DNA of 10,000 nt from Candidatus Hydrogenedens sp. (GTDB lineage Bacteria; Hydrogenedentota; Hydrogenedentia; Hydrogenedentales; Hydrogenedentaceae), in assembly GCA_020216745.1 (NCBI GenBank), contig JAIWNQ010000107.1:1-10000 (forward strand). Reading direction: 5' to 3'. Both the position numbers and the translations under genes were made by a program. Within the stretch, counting starts at the first letter, position 1, and every line of letters begins with the position of its first letter. Shown here one piece after another: positions 1 through 6,504 of the stretch. The notes beneath the pieces were generated by a model. It was not told where the DNA came from and made no database searches. It saw only the letters and a list, made by a program, of their open reading frames with translations.

Positions 1-178
1 AGAGAATTAAGGGTAGATTCTCAAAATAGGGACGCATATCCGCCACAGGAAAACTGAAAAATGAAGTAATGTAGAGCCCTACGCTAACGGTGATAAACAC
101 CACAATAAAAATATATCCAATGGGCGATGTAAAATAGGAAGATAAATCTCTTCGATAGATACATAAAATATTACGCAT
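1..178 (-). CDS. ABC-2 type transporter permease, N-terminal part (cut by window start)
   Basis: Only the first 59 codons are inside the window. The translation begins MRNILCIYRRDLSSYFTSP, followed by a hydrophobic segment at about residues 20-45 and then a polar stretch. A short cytoplasmic amphipathic start with an SYFxSPxGY-like signature, leading into the first membrane helix, is typical of ABC-2 permeases of the GldF/NosY type, which span the inner membrane and pair with a separate ATPase. The ATG lies inside the end of the upstream ATPase gene: the two reading frames share 8 bases (171-178), which implies translational coupling and a common transcript. Substrate cannot be told from this fragment. 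The ABC-2 permease assignment is good because of the ATPase partner; the GldF-like label is tentative. Confidence 0.75.
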   Translation of the reverse strand, partial: MRNILCIYRRDLSSYFTSPIGYIFIVVFITVSVGLYITSFFSFPVADMRPYFENLPLIL

Positions 179-1148
179 GGGCAACTCTCCTCTTACCAGA
201 AAGTTCCAGTTCAGGTTTTTCCTTCTCAGTCAAGGTGAGGAATGTCTCCTCTAATGTTAACGGTTTTTCCGACAATTCTTTAATTGTCCAATGCTGACTT
301 ATGGCTAACTCATTAAGTTCTCGCCAGATGGGCATTCCCAACTTGCTAACTACAAGGAAGGAAACAAAACCATTTTCACTCCCTATAAATTGCACCTTTT
401 TCACACCACTGATTCCTGAAAGATATTTCTGAACATCGGACTGTTCACCTGAAACAGTAAAGAGATACCGTTCAGATTCTTTTGCCCGTTCACGGAGCTG
501 TTCAATCGTCCCATCACCAACAATCTTACCACGGTTAATAATCACAATTCGGTCCGCAGTGGCTTCTACTTCCTGCAAAATGTGCGTTGACAGGATAACC
601 GTTTTATCCTTTGCCAACTCCTCAATTAAATTGCGAATTTCTATAATCTGATGTGGGTCTAAACCCGATGTGGGCTCGTCAAGAATAACAACCTCTGGGT
701 CATGAATAAGTGCCTGAGCCAGAGCAGTTCTTTGACGATACCCTTTGGACAGTTCACGAATAATCTTGCGGAACATCGGTTTCAATCCACATGTTTCAAC
801 AACTAATTCCATCCGATGTTTTAATCGTGCTCCGCTTAGTCCACGTGCTCTTCCAACAAAATCCAGGTAAGAGCGAACTTCCATATCCATATAAAGTGGA
901 AGCACTTCTGGCAAATAACCAATTACCTGCCGAACCTTCAATGGTTCCTGAGTTACATCATAACCAGCAACAACCGCTTTACCAGCGGTCGGATACAAAT
1001 ATGTCGTTAAAATCTTCATTGTGGTTGATTTGCCTGCACCATTCGGTCCCAGCAAACCGACGACCTCCCCCTTTCGAACTTCGAAGGAGACTCGGTCTAA
1101 TGCAACCACAGGACCATAGTGCATTGTTAAATCCGTTACTTGTATCAT
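171..1148 (-). CDS. ABC transporter ATP-binding protein (ABC-2 exporter type)
   Basis: This 325-residue protein should hydrolyse ATP to drive the membrane permease encoded immediately downstream. All nucleotide-binding motifs are visible: Walker A GPNGAGKST at residues 34-42, signature LSKGYRQR at 133-140, Walker B VVILDEPTSGLD at 153-164 and the switch histidine in STHIL at residue 189. The Q-loop region reads GYLPE, with Glu81 where Gln is common, as I recall for the GldA/NosF-like and drug or polysaccharide exporter ATPases. Residues after about 215 form a C-terminal accessory domain like that of single-domain ABC-2 exporters. The start is supported by a GGGAG Shine-Dalgarno site 9 bases upstream of ATG. 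The stop overlaps the permease start by 8 bases. Substrate is unknown; candidates are a gliding or secretion-type GldA/GldF system or a general ABC-2 exporter. Confidence 0.93.
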   Translation of the reverse strand: MIQVTDLTMHYGPVVALDRVSFEVRKGEVVGLLGPNGAGKSTTMKILTTYLYPTAGKAVVAGYDVTQEPLKVRQVIGYLPEVLPLYMDMEVRSYLDFVGRARGLSGARLKHRMELVVETCGLKPMFRKIIRELSKGYRQRTALAQALIHDPEVVILDEPTSGLDPHQIIEIRNLIEELAKDKTVILSTHILQEVEATADRIVIINRGKIVGDGTIEQLRERAKESERYLFTVSGEQSDVQKYLSGISGVKKVQFIGSENGFVSFLVVSKLGMPIWRELNELAISQHWTIKELSEKPLTLEETFLTLTEKEKPELELSGKRRVAHA

Positions 1149-1585
1149 AACTTGATACTCCCGTCGTTTAGGTTTTGGGAAAATTGATGTAAAAATATAT
1201 AAAAAGAGACCTTAGAAAATATACCTAACCCCAAACAATAAAGGTCCCTTTTTAACAACGACCATAGAATTGTTAGCAATCTATAGCGATTGATGATAAA
1301 AAATATCACATTTGTGTCCTTCTATTCAAACTTACCGCATCAAATATTAGTGTTAAGGCTCAATCTACCTCTGCAAGGCAATTACAATACAACTCTCTAA
1401 AAAGAACGACTATCCCACGATTAATGTTTACACAAATAATCCGACCCCTTCTGTTTCCAAGCCTCAACATCTTTATATTCAGAATCTCCAAAATTTAATT
1501 TTTTGGTTGGTGGTGGTTTTTAGTAAAATGGGTAGATGTTAGTGTTGTTAAGTAAATCTTAAAGTTTAATTAGGATGGGACTAAT
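1149..1585. other. 437-base intergenic region between divergent genes
   Basis: No convincing gene, tRNA or known riboswitch is visible. The region should hold the promoters for the minus-strand ATPase and for the plus-strand membrane protein. It contains the hairpin at 1201-1253, a small partial palindrome (CAATC, 6-base spacer, GATTG) at 1277-1292, and a G/T-rich stretch at about 1505-1550 just ahead of the membrane protein gene. The best short reading frame is 36 codons on the minus strand from 1470, but it lacks a well-placed ribosome site. No promoter matches consensus well enough to call. Confidence 0.6.
1201..1253 (-). terminator. Long imperfect hairpin with flanking A/T tracts; possible leader attenuator
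   Basis: The arms 1201-1213 and 1241-1253 pair over 13 positions with one mismatch (A1207 against C1247), around a 27-base loop. On the minus strand the stem reads AAAAAGGGACCTT ... AAGGTCTCTTTTT and is followed by an AT-rich, T-heavy stretch, which is the shape of an intrinsic terminator. It lies 53 bases before the ATPase start and no gene is seen upstream on that strand, so it may sit in the ATPase leader as an attenuator or block read-through. The stem also carries T's on the plus strand, so it could act in both directions. Half of the pairs are A-T and the loop is large, so function is uncertain. Confidence 0.4.
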
Positions 1586-2971
1586 ATGAGATTATTATTG
1601 GTAGGTTTAGCGGTGGCTTTGGGTTGGGGGTTGCGTGGTGAAATTGGCGGTGAACAGGGGGCGTTAATACCAGGTACATTTTTAGGTTTAGCCCTTGCCA
1701 TTGTTAGCGGTAAAAGGGACTGGCAAAAGTATGCAGTTGTTATAGGAGCAGGGGGAGCATTGGGGATGTCAATGGGGGGTATACAAAGTTATGGCATTCT
1801 CATCGGTTATACAAAAGGCATCGACATGTTAAACGTTACTTATGGTTACCTTATGTTAGCTATTGTCGGTGGATTATGGGGTGCTTTTGCGTCGGGGATT
1901 ATTGGAATGGTGCTTTCAGAACGGCATAAAAGTATCTGGTTCTGGCTCCTTTTTATCATGTTAGGTTATATCGGTGCGGAGCTTACCTACGTTTTATTAA
2001 TAAAAGTGTTCGGGTTACTAATGACTCCACCTCGGGTTGAATATTGGGCATGGGTACTTGGTGCTGTTCTTGTATTGTTTGTGGTTAATTTTATTCAGAA
2101 AGAACATAAAACCTGTCGCTTAATCTTACGTGGATTTCTGGCTGGTGCTGTGGGTTTTATGTTTGGTCAATCCTTACAAGTATATGGTAGTTTTTTAGGA
2201 CCTCGATTTGACTGGTGGAAAGTAATGGAAATCTCGTTCGGTTTTGTAATGGGGATAGGTATTGCTTATGGTGTTTTCAGAGAATATCCAGACGATAAAC
2301 CAATAATGAAAGTAACACCGTTATTAAATCTCTTTGCAATTTTTATTGTTCTGGCATTTGTTCCACTGATTACGCTACATAATTTATTACAACGATTTGA
2401 AGAAAATGGCATTTTAATTAGGGGAGATACACTTTGGACAGATTCATATTTCCAAATATTGTTAAGAGGTATCGTTTTAAGTATTATCGGTATTTATGCC
2501 TACTGGAAATGGTCACAAGAACGAGACATAACTGCGGATGTTCATTGGCATCTATGTTTTCTATGGATATGGTCGTTATGGGCAAATGGATTTATTACGC
2601 TTATTTTGATGTTCATTCCCAAAACGAATCCAACTTCAGCAGTGATTCATGGATTTTTTCTTATACTCATGATGTTATTGAGTTTCTGGGTGATTCAACG
2701 GAGATTTGATACAGTTTCAGAATGTTATGTAAACAAACCAGCCCCAAGATACCGCTGGGTTCTTTTAAGTCTCGTTTCAATACCGTTGTTAGCATTGTTT
2801 TTCGCATTTACGAGCATCGCTACACATCCAGGACAAATGCCTGAAGGGTTGAGAAAACGATTTGAATGGAATCAGTCTACGTCGACTTTGCCGAGATTGG
2901 TTGAGGAGAGACAACACATTTCTTTGGATTTAGACACCACCAGAATGCCCAATAGCAAAGTGTACCGATAA
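1586..2971 (+). CDS. Uncharacterised multi-pass membrane protein (GWGxRG motif family)
   Basis: This 461-residue protein is almost entirely hydrophobic, with roughly 12-13 candidate membrane helices between residue 2 and residue 411, then a polar tail of about 50 residues. The N-terminus has GWGLRGEIGGEQGALIPG at residues 13-30, a glycine-rich signature with acidic residues that I associate with a family of uncharacterised membrane proteins; no function is known to me. Two glycine-rich segments resemble each other (about residues 57-74 and 186-204, each ending in a Q-x-YG motif), which suggests an internal duplication as in many transporters. The ATG at 1586 follows TAGGATGGGA, a moderate ribosome site. 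The last 95 bases overlap the convergent phosphatase gene, so the polar tail is encoded opposite that gene's end. No transporter or enzyme family can be assigned. Confidence 0.8.
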   Translation: MRLLLVGLAVALGWGLRGEIGGEQGALIPGTFLGLALAIVSGKRDWQKYAVVIGAGGALGMSMGGIQSYGILIGYTKGIDMLNVTYGYLMLAIVGGLWGAFASGIIGMVLSERHKSIWFWLLFIMLGYIGAELTYVLLIKVFGLLMTPPRVEYWAWVLGAVLVLFVVNFIQKEHKTCRLILRGFLAGAVGFMFGQSLQVYGSFLGPRFDWWKVMEISFGFVMGIGIAYGVFREYPDDKPIMKVTPLLNLFAIFIVLAFVPLITLHNLLQRFEENGILIRGDTLWTDSYFQILLRGIVLSIIGIYAYWKWSQERDITADVHWHLCFLWIWSLWANGFITLILMFIPKTNPTSAVIHGFFLILMMLLSFWVIQRRFDTVSECYVNKPAPRYRWVLLSLVSIPLLALFFAFTSIATHPGQMPEGLRKRFEWNQSTSTLPRLVEERQHISLDLDTTRMPNSKVYR

Positions 2972-3806
2972 GAAACCCGAATAGCGAGCCCATAAAAGCA
3001 CAATAGGGGAAATGTGCCGCAGTATATATCCGAGTATATGCATGTATTGCTCCCCATGAAGTTAAAGCAACTTTGACTCGTTTTTTACGCACTGCCCAGA
3101 TAGAAGGAGTAAGGAGAGCGAATAGTGATGATGCATGTCCAGAGATATATGAAGGGGAAGCCTTAACTACCTCATCCTTTATAACACGTACATGCTTGTT
3201 CCACGGCTCATATTTCTCATGTAATGGTCTGGGACGTCCTACCGTTCTTTTGATGTTATTCTCCCCTAAGTAGTTTGTAAAAAAGACACTTACCAGTGTT
3301 ACCCAAAAAACACGAGTCCACCGTTTCCGTTCTAAATAATCCCATTGTGTCCAGGTCTTAGAACCGAACCAGAAAACAAGGAATGAGACGACGCTTAAAA
3401 TTATAAATACACTTCGGTATTCATGGGGTCGCCACCAAAAAATCCCTTTAGAAGAAATCCATATACCAGACATGTGATATATAGCAAGAACAACTGCAAA
3501 AACTTTCCAAACATAACTCGCAATGTTAGCCAATTTTTCACTTTTACGAACAATCAAATTTGTGATGAGCCATGTGATTGTAGTAATTGAGAAAAGGTAT
3601 ACCGAAAAATGAGTTAGAAAAACCATACACTCATCAAGTACAGGCACGTAGTGGTCAGGTTGCAATGCTAATAATATAGCTTCGTCCAGTGGGTCATTAA
3701 TCAACTTCGCACCTAATAAAAAAAGTTCGTATAGAACCAAATAGCCAACAACTACAATTACCAATGAAAAAAATAATTTCAGAATACCAGGCATATTACG
3801 CAACAT
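2877..3806 (-). CDS. PAP2-family membrane phosphatase (phosphatidic acid phosphatase type 2)
   Basis: This 309-residue integral membrane protein has several hydrophobic helices (about 8-30, 61-86, 97-116, 132-148, 166-179 and 270-291). It carries the three PAP2/acid phosphatase motifs. Motif 1 is KRTVGRPRP (Lys186, Arg193, Pro194, fitting K-x6-R-P). Motif 2 is ISGH (residues 221-224; the usual form is PSGH). Motif 3 is TRIYTAAHFPYC (Arg259 and His265). In the family, His265 would be the phosphorylated nucleophile and the enzyme removes phosphate from lipid substrates such as phosphatidate, phosphatidylglycerophosphate or undecaprenyl pyrophosphate at the membrane. The usual Asp four residues after that His is Cys269 here, so activity may be altered. 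The ATG is supported by AGGATT 7 bases upstream. The 3' end overlaps the convergent membrane protein gene by 95 bases. Substrate cannot be told. Confidence 0.85.
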   Translation of the reverse strand: MLRNMPGILKLFFSLVIVVVGYLVLYELFLLGAKLINDPLDEAILLALQPDHYVPVLDECMVFLTHFSVYLFSITTITWLITNLIVRKSEKLANIASYVWKVFAVVLAIYHMSGIWISSKGIFWWRPHEYRSVFIILSVVSFLVFWFGSKTWTQWDYLERKRWTRVFWVTLVSVFFTNYLGENNIKRTVGRPRPLHEKYEPWNKHVRVIKDEVVKASPSYISGHASSLFALLTPSIWAVRKKRVKVALTSWGAIHAYTRIYTAAHFPYCAFMGSLFGFLIGTLCYWAFWWCLNPKKCVVSPQPISAKST

Positions 3807-3951
3807 ATATCAATCCTATTTTGTATATTTAAGTCGGTATTCATAGACTTTTAAAAAGACATATTAGTTTCATTCAGAACAAGTAATCTCTCCGAACACA
3901 TCAAACTACCATAAGAGTTATGAGATTAGAGCCGTATTATAAAACATCAAG

Positions 3952-3981
3952 TTGTATAATTACAGTAATATGTTTTATAAT
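3952..3981 (+). promoter_or_regulatory. Candidate sigma-70-type promoter for the nuoE-like operon
   Basis: A perfect TATAAT at 3976-3981 has TTGTAT at 3952-3957 upstream with an 18-base spacer. Transcription would begin at about 3988, giving a leader of roughly 60 bases before the TTG start at 4050. A second TATAAT lies at 3955-3960 without a good -35 partner. The region is AT-rich, so chance matches are possible. No activator or repressor site is clear. Confidence 0.35.
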
Positions 3982-4032
3982 AAAGTGCCTCGCTTTTTAT
4001 TCAATTCTAAAAATGCCTATCATTTCTTTGTT

Positions 4033-4041
4033 AAAGAAGGA
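4033..4041 (+). promoter_or_regulatory. Shine-Dalgarno site fixing the TTG start at 4050
   Basis: AAAGAAGGA ends 8 bases before TTG at 4050. An in-frame TGA at 4044-4046 excludes any longer start, and the next in-frame ATG is about 47 codons downstream, inside the conserved fold. TTG at 4050 is therefore the only sensible start. Confidence 0.75.
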
Positions 4042-4049
4042 TTTGAATA

Positions 4050-4553
4050 TTGGACTCACTTAGTGAAGTATCATCTACAAGCATTAGCAAGGTATTTCAA
4101 AAATATCCTACAAATAGAAGCAGTATCATCCCGTTACTTCAAGAGGTTCAAGAACAGTTGGGCTATATTCCAGCCTCTGCTGTCGACGAAATGGCGGTCT
4201 ATCTCGGTGTATCAGCAACAGAAATATATGGAGTTGCCTCTTTTTATACACAATTTAAGTTTACACCCCCTGGAAAGTATATCATCCAAATTTGTCAAGG
4301 GACCGCATGTCATGTTCGAGCCTCCTCAGTTGTCCTCGAAGCGATACGAGAAGAATTAAATATTGAGCCAGGCCAGACAACAAAGGATGGTTTATTTACA
4401 TTAGAACGAGTGGCATGTGTTGGCTGTTGTGCCTTAGCCCCAGTAATGGTTGTTAATGGAAAAGTTTATGCACAAATGACACAGGATAAAGTTCATAACG
4501 TATTAAAAGAATATTATGAAAAAGAAACAAATCATGCGGGTGATAAAAAATGA
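4050..4553 (+). CDS. NuoE/HydC-like [2Fe-2S] subunit of an NAD-linked bifurcating oxidoreductase
   Basis: This 167-residue protein is a thioredoxin-fold ferredoxin subunit of the NuoE/HydC/HndA/StnA type. It has an N-terminal helical part (about 10-70, with the family-like EIYGVASFYTQF) and four cluster ligands: Cys82 and Cys87 (CQGTAC), then Cys123 and Cys127 (CVGCC). The C-x4-C ... C-x3-C spacing fits the NuoE [2Fe-2S] site, which lies next to the FMN of the NuoF partner. Length is normal for the family. It starts at TTG with a strong ribosome site and overlaps the NuoF-like gene in an ATGA (4550-4553), so the two are probably translationally coupled. Context suggests the small subunit of a HydBC-like core rather than respiratory complex I, because no NuoA-D or membrane subunits are nearby. 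Confidence 0.93.
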   Translation: MDSLSEVSSTSISKVFQKYPTNRSSIIPLLQEVQEQLGYIPASAVDEMAVYLGVSATEIYGVASFYTQFKFTPPGKYIIQICQGTACHVRASSVVLEAIREELNIEPGQTTKDGLFTLERVACVGCCALAPVMVVNGKVYAQMTQDKVHNVLKEYYEKETNHAGDKK

Positions 4554-6472
4554 GTGCTAATGATACAATGGAAATCTTATATGAACGAGCTCAACAAGAA
4601 TGGGAGAAAATAGAAAAAAATAAGGTGCCAGTAATTTATGTGGGTTCGGCGACATGTGGCCGTGCCGCGGGTGCCTTAGAGACCGAGCAAGTGATAAAAG
4701 AAGTCCTACAAGAGAATAGCAAAGAAGCGATATTTATTGAAGTAGGGTGTATGGGTCCCTGTGCCTTCGAACCGATTATTATGGTTCAACCACCGTCAGG
4801 TGTACCTATTTGCTATGGACCCGTGAAACCGCAGGAAGCGAAAGAATTTGCAAACCTTGTGGTGTTGGAAGAAAAAAACTGGGAAGAAAAACTTTTAGGT
4901 GTAATGAGCCCAGATGCATACAAAAATTTGCCACCCATTACCGCACATCCGATGTTATCACGTCAGGTGCGAAATATCCTGCGGAACTGCGGATTAATTG
5001 ACCCAGAGAATTTTTATCATTATCTGGCTCAAGATGGATACCGTGGTTTCTTAAAGGCGTTATCTATAGGCCCCGATAATGTATTAGAGCAAGTAAAAAA
5101 GTCCGGATTACGTGGTCGTGGTGGAGCAGGTTTCCCAACATGGCGAAAATGGAGTTTCTGTCGCGAAGCTCCCGGAAATGAAAAATATTTGATTTGTAAC
5201 GCCGATGAAGGTGACCCTGGAGCCTTTATGAACCGTTCTGTGCTGGAAGGTGACCCACATTCAGTGCTCGAAGGAATGCTTATTGCAGGATATACAATAG
5301 GCGCCAATCATGGATATGTTTATTGTCGTGCCGAATATCCATTAGCGATACACCGCCTTGAAATCGCCATAAAGCAATTATATGATTATGGATTATTAGG
5401 CAAGAATATCTTAGGCACAGGTTTTTCATTTGATATAACAATTAAAAAAGGGGCGGGTGCTTTTGTCTGTGGTGAAGAAACCGCTTTGATTGCTTCAATT
5501 GAGGGTAGCCGTGGTATGCCAAGACCAAGACCACCTTTCCCTGCCATCAGCGGTCTATGGGGTAAACCAACGGTTATTCAAAATGTAGAAACACTGGCAA
5601 ATCTATCACTCATACTCCATCGCGGAGCCGAATGGTACATCCAGTTCGGAAATGAAAACAGCAAAGGAACAAAAACGTTTGCATTAGCAGGAAAAGTAAA
5701 ACGAACAGGATTGGTGGAGATACCCTTAGGAATCCAATTGCGGGATGTTATTTTTGAAATTGGTGGTGGTATCCTGAATGACAAAGAAGTAAAGGCTGTC
5801 CAGACTGGAGGTCCTTCTGGTGGTTGTATCCCGGCAGAAATGTTAGACCTGCCCGTAGATTACGAATCGCTAACAAAAGCAGGAAGTATCATGGGTTCAG
5901 GCGGAATGATTGTCTTAGATGAAGACAATTGCATGGTAGACATCGCACGATACTTCCTTTCTTTTACGCAAGCGGAATCCTGTGGTAAATGTACCCCATG
6001 CCGAGTAGGAACACGGGCAATGTTAGGGATTTTAGAGCGGATTTGCGCAGGGAAAGGTGAATTGATAGATATTATCCGTTTGGAAACATTGGCTCAGACT
6101 GTTAAGCAAGGTTCATTATGTGGGTTAGGACAAACAGCACCGAACCCTGTGCTATCTACACTCAAATATTTTCGTCATGAATATGAAGAGCATATCAAAA
6201 CGAAAGAATGCCGAGCATTTGTTTGCAGTGCATTGATTTCGTACCATATAGACCCCGAACGATGTGCTGGTTGCACCATGTGTGCCAAAGCGTGCCCTGT
6301 TCAAGCTATCTCAGGAAAGCGAAAAGAACCTCATGTGATTCACCAGGAAAAATGTATCCGTTGTGGACAATGCTTACGTGTTTGTCCCACAATATATTCG
6401 GCTGTTTATCGTAGAAGTGGTTCCCGTGTTCGTTATGAACCAATTAAAGAACGAAAGAAGAAAACAGAATAA
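4550..6472 (+). CDS. NuoF/HydB-like FMN- and NADH-binding subunit with C-terminal 2[4Fe-4S] ferredoxin domain
   Basis: This 640-residue flavoprotein should exchange electrons between NAD(H) and iron-sulfur clusters in the cytoplasm. Domains in order: a thioredoxin-like [2Fe-2S] domain (about 25-105; Cys36, Cys67 and Cys71 visible); the NuoF core with FMN motif GRGGAGFPTWRKW at 189-201 and NAD-site motif GAGAFVCGEETAL at 301-313; the N3-type [4Fe-4S] site (ESCGKCTPCR, Cys478, 481, 484, plus Cys524); and a C-terminal bacterial ferredoxin domain with two C-x2-C-x2-C-x3-CP motifs (Cys572, 575, 578, 582 and Cys602, 605, 608, 612). The extra N- and C-terminal domains are absent from complex I NuoF and typical of HydB, HndC and StnB, the flavin subunits of bifurcating hydrogenases and transhydrogenases. 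A GGGTGA ribosome site precedes the ATG, which overlaps the NuoE-like stop. The gene reaction is inferred from family. Confidence 0.93.
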   Translation: MSANDTMEILYERAQQEWEKIEKNKVPVIYVGSATCGRAAGALETEQVIKEVLQENSKEAIFIEVGCMGPCAFEPIIMVQPPSGVPICYGPVKPQEAKEFANLVVLEEKNWEEKLLGVMSPDAYKNLPPITAHPMLSRQVRNILRNCGLIDPENFYHYLAQDGYRGFLKALSIGPDNVLEQVKKSGLRGRGGAGFPTWRKWSFCREAPGNEKYLICNADEGDPGAFMNRSVLEGDPHSVLEGMLIAGYTIGANHGYVYCRAEYPLAIHRLEIAIKQLYDYGLLGKNILGTGFSFDITIKKGAGAFVCGEETALIASIEGSRGMPRPRPPFPAISGLWGKPTVIQNVETLANLSLILHRGAEWYIQFGNENSKGTKTFALAGKVKRTGLVEIPLGIQLRDVIFEIGGGILNDKEVKAVQTGGPSGGCIPAEMLDLPVDYESLTKAGSIMGSGGMIVLDEDNCMVDIARYFLSFTQAESCGKCTPCRVGTRAMLGILERICAGKGELIDIIRLETLAQTVKQGSLCGLGQTAPNPVLSTLKYFRHEYEEHIKTKECRAFVCSALISYHIDPERCAGCTMCAKACPVQAISGKRKEPHVIHQEKCIRCGQCLRVCPTIYSAVYRRSGSRVRYEPIKERKKKTE

Positions 6473-6487
6473 TTTGTTATAAATAAT

Positions 6488-6497
6488 AAAGAGGTGA
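6488..6497 (+). promoter_or_regulatory. Shine-Dalgarno site favouring the GTG start at 6505
   Basis: AAAGAGGTGA pairs well with the 16S 3' end. Measured from the GAGG core (6491-6494), GTG at 6505 is 10 bases away, whereas the alternative TTG at 6499 is only 4 bases away, too close for efficient initiation. The choice changes the protein by two residues only. Confidence 0.6.
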
Positions 6498-6504
6498 GTT
6501 GAAC

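Noticed and set aside
1277..1292. Short palindrome CAATC-N6-GATTG as an operator
   Set aside because: Five-base arms in AT-rich DNA are expected by chance, and it is not positioned against a recognised promoter.
1360..1470. 36-codon minus-strand reading frame starting at 1470 in the intergenic region
   Set aside because: The only purine-rich stretch upstream is about 15 bases from the ATG, the protein has no recognisable features, and its length is expected by chance.
4031..4036. TTGTTAA-like sequence near 4029-4035, a possible half-site for the redox regulator Rex
   Set aside because: Only one half is seen, with no inverted partner at the proper spacing, and the region is AT-rich.
3952..4359. 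135-codon plus-strand frame overlapping the start of the nuoE-like gene
   Set aside because: It runs out of frame through the conserved NuoE-like coding sequence, and its translation shows no domain.
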